Notes under the pieces: model-generated | The model's database searches: none | What the model saw: only the letters and a program-made list of their open reading frames with translations | Told to the model about the DNA's origin: nothing | NCBI RefSeq assembly: GCF_000308655.1 | Contig: NZ_BAGC01000107.1 | Coordinates: 54,833-118,832 of the forward strand | Length of the DNA stretch: 64,000 bases | Direction of reading: 5' to 3' | Source: Nocardia niigatensis NBRC 100131 | GTDB taxonomy: Bacteria; Actinomycetota; Actinomycetes; Mycobacteriales; Mycobacteriaceae | Shown here: one piece after another, positions 8,797-17,637 of the stretch | Position numbering within the stretch: position 1 is the stretch's first letter | Layout of the letters: every line of letters starts with the position of its first letter | Program-made: the position numbers and the translations under genes

Positions 8797-10048
8797 GTGC
8801 TGTTGCTGCTGCGCCGCCCCCAGGTCTCCGCGATCTGGGCGGCACAGCTGCTGTCGATCCTCGGCGATCGGTGCTACGGGCTGGCGATCATGTGGCTCGC
8901 CCTCGAACGATCCGGCCCGGCGGTCATGGGCGCGGTCGCCATCGCGGAATCCGTGCCGTTCATCGTGATCGGCACATTCGGTGCGCGCCTGCTCGCGCGC
9001 TGTGCCGCCTTTCGGAACCTCGCCGCGATCGATGTCCTGCGCGCGGTGGTGGTCGGCGTCATGCCGGTGCTCTGGAACCTCGGCGGCACCGCCGCCATGC
9101 TGGCCGCTGCCGCACTACTCGGCGGGGTTGGCCGCGATCTTCGATCCTTCCCTCGGCGCCCTGGTGCCCGACCTGGTCGATGATGACGAGCGGCCCGCGC
9201 TGGTCGCTGCCATGGATCTCAACGGCCGGATCGCGCGCATCGCAGGCCCGGCGCTGGCCGGTGTGCTGCTGCTGGCCGTTCCGGTGCCGGCGCTGTTCAT
9301 CGCGGACGCAATGACTTTCGCGGTATCGGTGGCCGCGCTGCTGTATCTCGCTGCGTTCCGCTCGGGCGGCGCATCGGCCGGGACCGGCACCGAACCGCCG
9401 GCATCCTCGGTCCGGACCGTCTCCGCGCGAGCACTGCTGCGCGAGCATCCAGCGTTGAGTGCCGCGTTCCTCGTCCACGCCGCAGGGTTGTTCCTGACCG
9501 CATTGCCGGCCATCGGGTTGCCGCTGCTGCTCGCGCACCAGATCGGTTCGGGCCCTTCGGTATACGGATGGGTTCTCACCACGACCGGCGCCGCCGGGCT
9601 GGCGGGCAACCTCACCGCCGGTCGGATCCCGCCGGCGGCGGCATTCCTGCCGCGATTCTGTCTGGCCTGGGCGATCGCCGGTGTACTGATGGTCGCGACC
9701 GGTGCCGCCCACAGCCTTTCACCAGTGCTCGTATTCGCGCCGCTGTCCGGATTCGTGACTCCCTTCATCTCGATCACACTCGGCACTCAGCTGGCCGCGC
9801 ACCCGCAGCCCGCGCGACTGCGACTGCTCTCCGTCAACCACACCGTGATGCGGTCGGCCGGGACCGCGGGCATGGCGATCATTCCGGCGCTCATCGCGCC
9901 CGCGCCCGCGCGCGGGTTCATCCTCGGCGGCACCGCACTGGCGGCAGTCGCCCTCACTGCCTGGGCGATCGCCTCGCCGCGACGCCGACGCCGAAAGACA
10001 CTGAGCCGCAATAGCTCTCCAACGGCATCCGAGCGGGTCGGGAGCTAG
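8797..10048 (+). pseudogene. MFS transporter, frameshifted
   Basis: Two overlapping frames together give one major facilitator superfamily protein of about 415 residues. The first runs from GTG 8797 (LLLLRRPQVSAIWAAQLLSI) to about 9125. The second continues with LAAIFDPSLGALVPDLV and about seven more hydrophobic segments, ending at 10048. The PSLGALVPDLV...A-N/D-L-x-G-R-I-A-R block is typical of the MFS_3/enterobactin-exporter-like group. The switch lies at GGCGGGGTTGGCC, where removing one G restores the frame, so it is either a homopolymer sequencing error or a real recent mutation. The substrate is unknown. Confidence 0.8.
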
Positions 10049-10281
10049 GCCACGGATCGTTTCGACGGTTGTGTCACCTGTCGGTTCGACGGTGGCCGTA
10101 CGCGGCAGCGCAGGCACGTCACATCGGCTCGTCGCCGTATGTCGACGGTCCAGCGTGAGCATCGCCCGCAGCGGGTCGACACCGGCCAGCTCGGCAGATC
10201 GGTCAGGCCGATCGTCAGCATGACGACCACTGCGGTGAAATTCATTGCGGCCAAAGAGAATGCCACGATATCCAGGGTCAT
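10045..10281 (-). CDS. small membrane protein with zinc-ribbon tail
   Basis: This predicted protein has 78 residues. A single membrane helix covers about residues 5-27, and two CxxC pairs follow (Cys38/Cys41 and Cys56/Cys59), which could bind one zinc. The ATG at 10281 is preceded by GAGGGG at a good distance. I do not recognise a named family. A 27-bp palindrome about 110 bases upstream (10392-10418) has a twin on the other side of the adjacent MarR gene, which suggests that the MarR protein controls this gene. It ends by overlapping the last bases of the MFS gene on the opposite strand. Confidence 0.6.
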   Translation of the reverse strand: MTLDIVAFSLAAMNFTAVVVMLTIGLTDLPSWPVSTRCGRCSRWTVDIRRRADVTCLRCRVRPPSNRQVTQPSKRSVA

Positions 10282-10391
10282 GGGACTCGGCCCCTCGGTG
10301 CGGATGTGCTGATGGAACACCCGAGCCCTCGGTGAGGCCGTCGTGCCCGGCGGCTGCACCCCTGAGGCGTACCTCCACGCTAGCAAATGCA

Positions 10392-10418
10392 GGCAGTGAG
10401 CAACAGTTGCTCTATGCC
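10392..10418. promoter_or_regulatory. 27-bp palindrome, probable MarR operator 1
   Basis: The site has the form GGCA-N4-GCAAC-A-GTTGC-N4-TGCC. It lies between the MarR gene and the small zinc-ribbon membrane protein. The same architecture and core occur at 11110-11136 on the other side of the MarR gene, so it is a good candidate for the site bound by that MarR dimer. Confidence 0.65.
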
Positions 10419-10518
10419 ACGGTTTGATGGCGACGGTGCGGCGAATCAGCCCTGCCGGGGGTGTGTCGAATCAGAGTTGGCGTGGGCGTGTCGAATTGGA
10501 GCCGCGGGGGCGGGCCGA

Positions 10519-10989
10519 TCAGAGCTGGTAGCTGTCGATATCGAGGTCGGCGGGGGTCTCGCCGCCCGCGTGGGTGAATGCTGTCAAGGCGTGAATCAGG
10601 CCGGACCGGTCGGCTTTTGGCATCTGCTCCACGACGGCGGCGAGCTCACGGCGGCGGTGGGCGGTCACCCCATCGACGACTTCGCGTCCGTGCGCGGTCA
10701 ATTCGATGATGAGCTCGCGGCGGGAGTCCGGATTCGGTTTGCGGTCCACGAGTCCCGCGCCGACCAGTCGGTCCACCATCCGGGCCGCGGTCGAGGGCTG
10801 CACATCCAGCGCGGTCGCCAGGGTGACGACCTTCGACGGCCCTCGGGTCGAGAGGATCATGAGGGTCCGGAACTGCGGGATGGTGATGGAGTCGTCGACC
10901 AGTGCCAGTGACCGCGCCGAGAGCGCGACGAGCAATCGGGAAGCGCCCAGCAGGGCATCGGTGATCTCGTCCACCGACTCCGCGGCCAT
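10519..10989 (-). CDS. MarR-family transcriptional regulator
   Basis: This is a 156-residue winged-helix repressor. The recognition segment VTLATALDVQPSTAARMVDRL is followed by the wing (VDRKPNPDSRRELIIELT), and flanking helices would form the dimer interface. I use ATG 10989, which has AAGGAC just upstream; a GTG about 20 bases further upstream after GGAGG is an alternative. Identical 27-bp palindromes lie on both sides of the gene (10392-10418 and 11110-11136), so it probably represses itself, the membrane protein at 11161 and the small membrane protein at 10045. The ligand is unknown. Confidence 0.9.
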   Translation of the reverse strand: MAAESVDEITDALLGASRLLVALSARSLALVDDSITIPQFRTLMILSTRGPSKVVTLATALDVQPSTAARMVDRLVGAGLVDRKPNPDSRRELIIELTAHGREVVDGVTAHRRRELAAVVEQMPKADRSGLIHALTAFTHAGGETPADLDIDSYQL

Positions 10990-11109
10990 CGCGTCCTTCG
11001 CCGCCACCACTACCTCCGCACGTTCTGCCCGCTGTCTGATTGCTCCTATCCTGCCGGTTCGGTTGTGGACGTGTGCATCGGCACCGCCTTCGTGATGAAA
11101 TCGAACTCG

Positions 11110-11136
11110 GGCATATGGCAACTGTTGCATACTGCC
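11110..11136. promoter_or_regulatory. 27-bp palindrome, probable MarR operator 2
   Basis: The site has the form GGCA-N4-GCAAC-T-GTTGC-N4-TGCC and ends 24 bases before the start of the membrane protein gene at 11161. It lies in the intergenic region shared with the divergent MarR gene. The core is the reverse complement of the one at 10392-10418, and the outer GGCA/TGCC arms are at the same spacing. Confidence 0.7.
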
Positions 11137-11160
11137 TGTATCGGGTAGGGTCTCGGGGTC

Positions 11161-13420
11161 GTGGGAGATCGTGCTGCGCTCCGGCTTCGAAGCGACGGGT
11201 GCCGGTGGGGAATGGTCGCTGTGATCGGCGTGGTCGCGGGGTATGCGTCGGTACTGCTGGCCAATCCCCGCCACTTCTATACCGATGACACCGAATCGCA
11301 GTACGCCCCGATGTGGGTGATGCTGGGCCGCCACATGCACGCCGGGCGCTTCCCGGCGCTGGTGCCGTGGGAATGGATGTCGGGCAACTACTCCATGGAG
11401 GAGGCCGGGCTCTACAACCCGCCGCAGCTGCTGGTCGACTGGTTCGCGCCCGAGGTGGACAACCTGGCGCTCTACGTGACGATCGTGAAGCTGATCTTCT
11501 CGATCATCGCGGCGCTCGGCGTCTTCCGCGTGTGCCTGGCCTACGGGGCACGCGGTTCCTGGGCGGCACTGGCGGCCATCGCATTTCCGCTGTCCGGGTG
11601 GTTCCTGTTCTTCGACGAATCCAGCTGGGCGACCTCGCTCACCGGAACCGCGTGGATGCTGCACGCGTGGGCCTCGGCGATTCGGTACACCCGCACGCCG
11701 GCGGACGAGCGGCGCTGGACCAACGGGCCGACACCGGTGTTCGTGTACCTGTACTTCGCCATCTCCGTCCAATACGTCTTTCCCGCAGTCGAATCCGCCC
11801 TGATGATCGGCGCGGTGGCGGTCGGTGAGGTGGTGCGGCAGCGCGACCGGCGGCCGTCGCTGCGGCTGCTGGCGGTGGCGGCGTGCGCGGGCGCGGTCGG
11901 GCTCGAGACGTATCTGCCGGGCCTGCTGTCCTCGCCGGTCACCTGGCGGGGCAATGAACGGATTCTGTCCGAGGACTTCCTGACCGTCCCGTGGTCGGAA
12001 TCGCTGAATGCCAGCCTGCCCAGCACGGTTCCGGCCTTCACAGGCTGGTGGGGCTACGTGCAGCCGATTCCGATGGTGTACATCGCCTGGTTCCTGATCC
12101 CGCTGCTCGCCTTCATCGATTGGGGCGCGGTCCGGCGGTCGGCGCGCGAATACACCGGGCCGGTGCTCTTCGCGGTCATCTTCCTGATGTGGACCGCCGG
12201 GCCCGGCCGGATCGGCCCGCTGCGCTGGCCCGCGCGGGTCCTGCCCATGCTGGCGGTCGGGCTGCTGGTCCTGGTGTGCCTGTGGCTGAGCCGCCACGGG
12301 CGCTTCGGGGTCCGGCGCCGGGGCGTGGCGGCCGCCGTCCTGCTCGGGCTGCTGTTCGTCCGGTCCTTCTGTGCCGCTCCGCATCTGGTGCTCCGGCATC
12401 TGATCGCGGTCGCCGTGGTGGCCGCCCTGACCGCGGCGTTCGTCCGCCTGCTCCGCACCCGCGGTCCGGCGGCTGCCATTGCGCTGGCGATCGTGGCCAT
12501 GTTCCCCATCGCCTACAGCCAGGTGCGCCTGCAAGCGCCCACGCCCATGTCATATCACTTCCCGGAGCGACGGTCCGAGATGACGGCGGCCTTCCCGTAT
12601 TTCGGCGGCGTCACTCTGCAACTCGCCGACCGGGCCCTGGTGCCGCCGGACGCGCAGAGCGCCGCCGGCGCCTGGGGTTCCCTGGCCTTCGGCAACTACG
12701 CCAAGAATCTGGGCTTCGACTACGTGAACGCCTACACACCGATCGGGTACCGGGAGTTCAGCAGACTGCTGTGCATGGGATGGGACGGCAGCACCTGTCC
12801 GGCCGCGTTCGGCGCGGCCTTCGCGATCGAACCCACCACGGGGCGTTCGTATGTCGACCTGATGAAGGTGGATCGCGTTGTGCTGCAACGCGCCCAGTAC
12901 CCCGACGTCGGCGAGCAGCCCGCGCCACCGGGCTGGAAGTGGGTGGACTATCCGGGCCACGAGCGCTACATCTGGGTGCTCGAACGCGAGGGCGGACCGA
13001 TCTCGACCACCCCGGGCCCCTCCGACGCGCGTGGCGTCACCGCCACCCAGGTCGGGCACGACAGCGTCAGCAGCCACCTGCGTGTCAGCTCGCCCGACGG
13101 CGGCAGCCTGGTCTTCGCCCGGCTGGCGTGGCCCGGCTATCGTGTCACCCTCGACGGGCAGCGCATCGGCTTCCGCGCGGTCGCGAATACCTTTGTGGCC
13201 GTGGATATCCCACCGAGAACCCCGAAATGCGGACCTGGTGGTCACCTGGCGTCCGCCGGGCTGGAAGATCGGCATCGCCACGGCGCTGGCCGGATTCCTG
13301 GGACTGGCTCTGCTGCAATGGCTGTACCGGCGCCAGCGTCAGGACGACGATCTCGAAACCGGGCTGCCCGCAGACGAATTCGATCCGTTCACCGAACCGC
13401 TGACACCCGTCCTGGTCTGA
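11161..13420 (+). pseudogene. large polytopic membrane protein (YfhO-like), frameshifted near its 3' end
   Basis: The main frame starts at GTG 11161 and gives about 685 residues with some 12 membrane segments. The early extracytoplasmic loop reads HFYTDDTESQYAPMW and a long soluble C-terminal domain follows, as in YfhO-type or lipid-linked sugar glycosyltransferases. After VAVDIPP (about 13215) the frame is lost. The +2 frame resumes with NADLVVTWRPPGWK, a last membrane helix, a charged tail and a stop at 13418-13420. The switch region contains CCCC and AAA runs, so a sequencing error is possible and the protein may be intact in the cell. A MarR-type palindrome lies just upstream. Function and sugar are unknown. 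Confidence 0.75.
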
Positions 13421-13446
13421 CCGGCGTTCCGCGGCGAACCGGTCAG
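13417..13446. terminator. hairpin between convergent genes
   Basis: CTGACCGG (13417-13424) pairs with CCGGTCAG (13439-13446). The 8-bp stem overlaps the stop codons of both convergent genes and has no T-run, so it would be a bidirectional, hairpin-type terminator. Confidence 0.45.
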
Positions 13447-14138
13447 GCCGTAGCCCGGCGTGGTTTCTGCCGGGGCTTGACCGGTTGCTCCTCGGCGTCG
13501 GGCGACAGCCCGTTGCGAATCATGGTCTGGGCGGTGCGGACCACGGTGTCGAGGGAGCCGCGGCGCGGGTTCCACCACTCGGCGGCCCAGTTCAGCGCGC
13601 CCAGTACCAGCATGCGCGCCACCCGGGGATCCAGTTCCGGCCGCAGCAGACCCGCGCCGTCGGCCTCGGCGATGAGGGCGCGCCAGACATCGCCGTACTT
13701 GTTCTCCTCCTCGACCTGGCGGGCCCGGATGCGTTCGGGCACCTGGCCCGCATTGCGGATGGCGGCCGTGGCGTAATCGGAGATCTCGAGGACATGGCGA
13801 AGATGTGCCTCGGCGGCGGCGTCGATGCGGTCCAGCGGCGACGTCCCGTCCGGGAGGGTGGTGAGGACAGCGCAGACGTGTTCGCGCATGCTGGCGACAC
13901 CCGCCCACATGACCTCCTCGATGAGGTCATCACGGGAACCGAAATGGTAGTAGATCGCCGGGGCCTGCAGGCCGGCCTGCTCCGCCACATCCGACAGCCG
14001 GGTACCGCCATATCCCTTGCGGCTCAGCACGAATGCGGCCGCGTCCAGGATGCGGGCGCGGGTACGCGTGGCCTTGGACTCGGACCCGGGCCCCTCCACG
14101 GCCGGAAGATCGGCGGTAGCGGCTGATTTTCTGACCAC
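13443..14138 (-). CDS. TetR-family transcriptional regulator
   Basis: This 231-residue protein has an N-terminal TetR helix-turn-helix (RARILDAAAFVLSRKGYGGT, then LSDVAEQAGLQAPAIYYHF). The C-terminal ligand domain resembles that of KstR2-type regulators of lipid catabolism. The Pro/Arg/Lys-rich tail is disordered. The start is GTG 14138. An inverted repeat CTGACC/GGTCAG (14131-14157) overlaps the start codon and could be an autoregulatory operator. No lipid gene is adjacent, so the target is open. Confidence 0.88.
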   Translation of the reverse strand: MVRKSAATADLPAVEGPGSESKATRTRARILDAAAFVLSRKGYGGTRLSDVAEQAGLQAPAIYYHFGSRDDLIEEVMWAGVASMREHVCAVLTTLPDGTSPLDRIDAAAEAHLRHVLEISDYATAAIRNAGQVPERIRARQVEEENKYGDVWRALIAEADGAGLLRPELDPRVARMLVLGALNWAAEWWNPRRGSLDTVVRTAQTMIRNGLSPDAEEQPVKPRQKPRRATA

Positions 14139-14157
14139 GCGTAAACTATACGGTCAG
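14131..14157. promoter_or_regulatory. possible TetR autoregulatory operator
   Basis: CTGACC and GGTCAG are inverted with 15 bases between them, overlapping the TetR start codon. The arms are only 6 bp and the centre is not symmetric, so this is suggestive only. Confidence 0.35.
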
Positions 14158-14400
14158 CTCAACGCGGTGCGGCGCAGCGCGATTGGCGGTCCGTCGCGAT
14201 GTGGCGGACGTGCCTGTGGTCACACTGCCGGCTCCCGTACGAGTGCTCGCTCTGCGTGAAGCCATTCGGCGAGCGGCCGCAGGGCGGGGTTTCATGGATG
14301 TTCGGCGGTAGCCGTTGCCTATTACCGCGAGATGAGGGCGTTTCGCGCACCAACGGCGGCCGGGTGACGGGGATAGGCTGGACGGCGTGCGGAGGGAGCA

Positions 14401-15063
14401 ATGATGAACGAGCATTTCGGCGCTGCCCTGCCTTCCGTCGCCCCCGACGTGGACCGGAACGTCCGGGCCGCGGCCTCGGAACGGCTGACGGAGGAATTCG
14501 GCACGGTGGCGAGCGCCGCCACCGTCGAACGCATCCTCGACAGCTCCTTCGCGCACCTCGACGCCGCCGGCCTCGACCACGAACACTCGGTCGGATTCGC
14601 CGAGCGTTTCGCGCGGGAACGATTGACGGCCCTGGCTCTCGCCGAGGGGCGCGCCGTCCGGACCGGCCCGGCCGTGCTGTTCGTCTGCAAGCTCAATGCC
14701 GGTCGCTCGCAGATGGCGCTCGGATTCTTCAAACGACTGGCCGGGGACCGGGCGTCAGCGTGGTCGTGCGGCTCGGCGCCGGGCGTGGCGGTAAATCCGC
14801 TCGTGGTGGCGGCCATGGCCGAGCGCGGGGTGGACATCGCCGACGAATTCCCGAAGCCGTGGGCCGACGAACTCATGCGCGCCGCCGATGTGGTCATCGA
14901 CATGGGCTGCGGTGACACCGATCCGATCATCGCAGGTCACCGCTTCGAACAGTGGCCGCTGCCCGATCCGGCCGGCGAGGGCATCGACGAGATCCGCGGC
15001 ATTCGCGATGACATCGAACTGCGGGTTCGCCGCCTGGTCGCCAACCTCGGACTGGCGGCCTGA
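14401..15063 (+). CDS. low-molecular-weight phosphatase / arsenate reductase-like protein
   Basis: This 220-residue protein has two parts. The first ~85 residues form the three-helix domain that precedes ArsC in many actinobacterial proteins. The second is an LMW-phosphatase domain with the P-loop C96-KLNAG-R102 and the general-acid-region sequence EQWPLPDPAG. Such proteins act as mycothiol- or thioredoxin-linked arsenate reductases or as tyrosine phosphatases. The usual ArsC P-loop is CVHNAGR; the Lys-Leu pair here is a variant. No ars operon is adjacent, so arsenate reduction is not supported by context. ATG 14401 or 14404 follows GGAGGGAGC. Confidence 0.85.
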   Translation: MMNEHFGAALPSVAPDVDRNVRAAASERLTEEFGTVASAATVERILDSSFAHLDAAGLDHEHSVGFAERFARERLTALALAEGRAVRTGPAVLFVCKLNAGRSQMALGFFKRLAGDRASAWSCGSAPGVAVNPLVVAAMAERGVDIADEFPKPWADELMRAADVVIDMGCGDTDPIIAGHRFEQWPLPDPAGEGIDEIRGIRDDIELRVRRLVANLGLAA

Positions 15064-15148
15064 CGCGCTTCTTCCCTATTGCCGCTGGTTGGGACATATC
15101 GCAGCAGGTCACATCGGGAACACGCGATTTCCGGCTAGCGTCGACACC

Positions 15149-16252
15149 ATGCCTGCCGACGAGACCGATATCGACCGTTATGACCCGGAGTACCGGAGCT
15201 GGCTGCGCGAGGCCGTCCGCAAGGTTCAGGCCGACGGCAACCGCTCCGCCGACACCCACCTGCTCACCATCCCGCTGCCGGCCGAATGGGGAATCGACCT
15301 CTACCTCAAGGACGAATCCACCCATCCCACCGGCAGTCTGAAGCACCGGCTGGCGCGGTCACTGTTCTTGTACGGGCTGTGCAACGGCTGGCTGCGGCCC
15401 GGCCGCCCGGTTGTCGAGGCGTCCAGCGGATCCACCGCGGTGTCGGAGGCCTACTTCGCCAAGCTGATCGGCGTGCCGTTCATCGCCGTCATGGCGCGCT
15501 CCACCGTGCGGGCCAAGATCGACCTCATCGAATTCCACGGCGGCTCCTGCCACCTCGTCGACGACCCGAGCGAGGTGTACGAGGTCGCGGCCCGGCTCGC
15601 CCGCGAACAGGGCGGCCACTACCTGGACCAGTTCACCTACGCCGAGCGCGCCACGGACTGGCGGGGCAACAACAACATCGCCGAATCGATCTTCCGCCAG
15701 CTCGAACAGGAGCGGTACCCCGAACCGAGCTGGATCGTCGCCACCGCGGGTACCGGCGGCACCTCCGCCACCCTCGCCCGCTACGTCCACTACACCCAGC
15801 GCGACACCGGCATCTGCGTCGCCGACCCGGAGAACTCCGTCTTCCTGGAAGGCTGGCGCACCCTGGACCCGAACATCACCTCCGGCAAGGGATCTCGCAT
15901 CGAGGGCATCGGCCGGCAGCGCATCGAACCCAGCTTCGTGCCGCATGCCATAGACCGCATGATCCGCGTCCCCGACGCCGCCTCGGTCGCCACCATCCAC
16001 CTGCTGGAGCGCCTGCTCGGCCGCCGCTGCGGCGCCTCCACCGGCACCGGAGTGTGGGCTTCGTTCGCCGTGATCTCCGGCATGCTCGCCCGCGGGGAAG
16101 AAGGCAGCGTCGTCACTCTGCTCTGTGACCCGGGCGAACGCTGTCTCGACAAGTACTACAGCGACGCCTGGTTGGCCCATGAGGGCATCGACCCCACGCC
16201 CTACGCTCGCCGCCTGGAGCTCTTCCTCCAGTCCGGCGGCCTCGGCGTCTGA
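15149..16252 (+). CDS. cds1: L-cysteine desulfhydrase Cds1 (PLP-dependent)
   Basis: This 367-residue fold-type II PLP enzyme matches mycobacterial Rv3684/Cds1. The PLP Lys is K65 in GSLKHRLA, the phosphate/substrate loop is EASSGSTAVSE, and the PLP-phosphate loop is ATAGTGGTSA. Cds1 splits cysteine to H2S, pyruvate and ammonia and affects redox balance and respiration in M. tuberculosis. I use ATG 15149 because upstream in-frame sequence overlaps the phosphatase gene. A hairpin follows the gene (16262-16295). Confidence 0.85.
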   Translation: MPADETDIDRYDPEYRSWLREAVRKVQADGNRSADTHLLTIPLPAEWGIDLYLKDESTHPTGSLKHRLARSLFLYGLCNGWLRPGRPVVEASSGSTAVSEAYFAKLIGVPFIAVMARSTVRAKIDLIEFHGGSCHLVDDPSEVYEVAARLAREQGGHYLDQFTYAERATDWRGNNNIAESIFRQLEQERYPEPSWIVATAGTGGTSATLARYVHYTQRDTGICVADPENSVFLEGWRTLDPNITSGKGSRIEGIGRQRIEPSFVPHAIDRMIRVPDAASVATIHLLERLLGRRCGASTGTGVWASFAVISGMLARGEEGSVVTLLCDPGERCLDKYYSDAWLAHEGIDPTPYARRLELFLQSGGLGV

Positions 16253-16261
16253 TTCCGCTCG

Positions 16262-16295
16262 TGTGGCGCAGGTTGTCGAGAATGCCTGTGCCACA
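16262..16295. terminator. hairpin between convergent genes
   Basis: TGTGGCGCAGG (16262-16272) pairs with CCTGTGCCACA (16285-16295), giving an 11-bp stem with one G-U pair and a 12-base loop. It lies between the convergent cds1 and esterase genes, so it may terminate both. A short T-rich stretch (CTCTTTA) follows on the + strand. Confidence 0.55.
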
Positions 16296-16322
16296 GCGAT
16301 TTCAGCTCTCTTTATCCGAGCG

Positions 16323-17525
16323 TCATCGCCAATACCGATGACGCTTGCCGTCGGTGTCAGCGATGAAGACGACCGCGGCGGCACCGGGCAGGTCGGCAAG
16401 GGTGAGCGGGATATGGCCGGGGAGAATCGGTTTGCTCGCGCCGGTCGACCGGGGGAGTGCCGCGCGCAGGGGCGGGACCGGGAAGAGAGTGCGCCGGCGT
16501 GTCGCCTCGGCCAATGCGTGCTGGAGCGTGTCCGGGTCGGGCGTGAGGCTGGCGTCGGCCGCGATGAAGAGGTAGCGGTCGGCCAGAGCCTGATGGACGA
16601 GGGCGCCGGTATTGGCCCAGGACTTGGCGTCATCGTGGGCAACGCTCAGGTGGGCGTTGTGGGCGAAGACGAGGGACGGGCCGCGGTGTTGCTCCTGGGC
16701 GATCAGGGTCAGGAGGTTATCGGCCATCATCTCGGCGCGGAGGCTGGAGAGGACGTCGATGCGGTCGGGGGTGGGGGCGGCCATGGCGGCGTGGTAGCGC
16801 AGCAGGCCCCGGGCGGTGCGAGCCTGCGACGCGGCGCGGTCGAAAGCGGCCGGGTCGGCCGGGCGCAGGCCCGCGGACGCCCGGTGCAGGGCGCTGACCA
16901 CGTCGTCCGCGAGCAGGCGGAGGGTATGGGCGCGGGCGGAGTCGCCGATGGAGGCCGCGGGGTCGTACATGGCGGCCTGGTTGGTCCAGTCGGCGTCGTC
17001 GCCGGCCAATTCGTCCAGGTCGCGGGCTGATTCGGGGTGTAGGTCGGCGGGTAGGCGGTCGAGGGCTCGGGCGAGGGCGTGGCGGGGACTCGGGGCGCCC
17101 GAGTACTCCACCGGGGCGTCGAAGCCATGGAAGCGCACTCGGTCCTCCGGTGCGCGGTCGGCATTGTGGGCGCGGAGCCATTCGACCAGTTCGCGATTGC
17201 CCGGTACCGCACCGAATCCATGGCTGAATCCGGTCGCGAGGACCGTCTCGATGTCCGCTGACCCGCCGCACACGTAGTCGTCGACAATCGACGCGGCGAA
17301 GACGTCGGTCTCCAAAATGATCGACCGGTAACCCCGTTCGACGAGATGACCGAGAAACTCGTTGCGCAGCAACGGGAATGCGACGATGCCGTGTGTCGGC
17401 TCGCCGAGCGCGAGCAGGGCGGGTGGTTCGGTGCGGGCGGCGAGCAGGGCATCGAGGGCGCGGCCCAGGTTTTCCGGATCATCGACCGGGTGGCCGATGG
17501 CACGCAGCGTGGTGGCAGTGGACAT
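16323..17525 (-). CDS. erythromycin esterase-family protein
   Basis: This 400-residue protein belongs to the erythromycin esterase/EreA-like family. Conserved elements are LGEPTHG (Glu42, His45), the LETD motif (Glu72, Asp74) and the distal FAHNAHLS segment. True EreA/EreC open the macrolide lactone ring, but most chromosomal actinobacterial homologues have unknown substrates, so a resistance role is not shown. The gene is divergent from a TioE-type MerR regulator, the usual partner of such esterase genes in actinobacteria, which suggests inducible expression. The start is ATG 17525, with GAAGG upstream. Confidence 0.88.
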   Translation of the reverse strand: MSTATTLRAIGHPVDDPENLGRALDALLAARTEPPALLALGEPTHGIVAFPLLRNEFLGHLVERGYRSIILETDVFAASIVDDYVCGGSADIETVLATGFSHGFGAVPGNRELVEWLRAHNADRAPEDRVRFHGFDAPVEYSGAPSPRHALARALDRLPADLHPESARDLDELAGDDADWTNQAAMYDPAASIGDSARAHTLRLLADDVVSALHRASAGLRPADPAAFDRAASQARTARGLLRYHAAMAAPTPDRIDVLSSLRAEMMADNLLTLIAQEQHRGPSLVFAHNAHLSVAHDDAKSWANTGALVHQALADRYLFIAADASLTPDPDTLQHALAEATRRRTLFPVPPLRAALPRSTGASKPILPGHIPLTLADLPGAAAVVFIADTDGKRHRYWR

Positions 17526-17637
17526 GGAGACCCCTTCCAGAAGGAACTACCCTCGACACTATCGTTGAAGAATCGTGTGAAACTTCGTCACTAGCGAACT
17601 GGGCTCGAGGGCCCAAACCCTCAATCGGAGGTGCTAC

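Noticed and set aside
10990..12534. A long minus-strand frame continuing upstream of the MarR gene to 671 residues
   Set aside because: Upstream of residue ~515 the sequence is His/Gln/Arg/Pro-rich and antisense to a well-defined membrane protein. Only the last 156 codons match MarR.
14139..14400. A short ArsR-like regulator before the LMW phosphatase
   Set aside because: An arsenic operon would have one, but no frame in this gap shows an ArsR helix-turn-helix or metal-binding cysteines.
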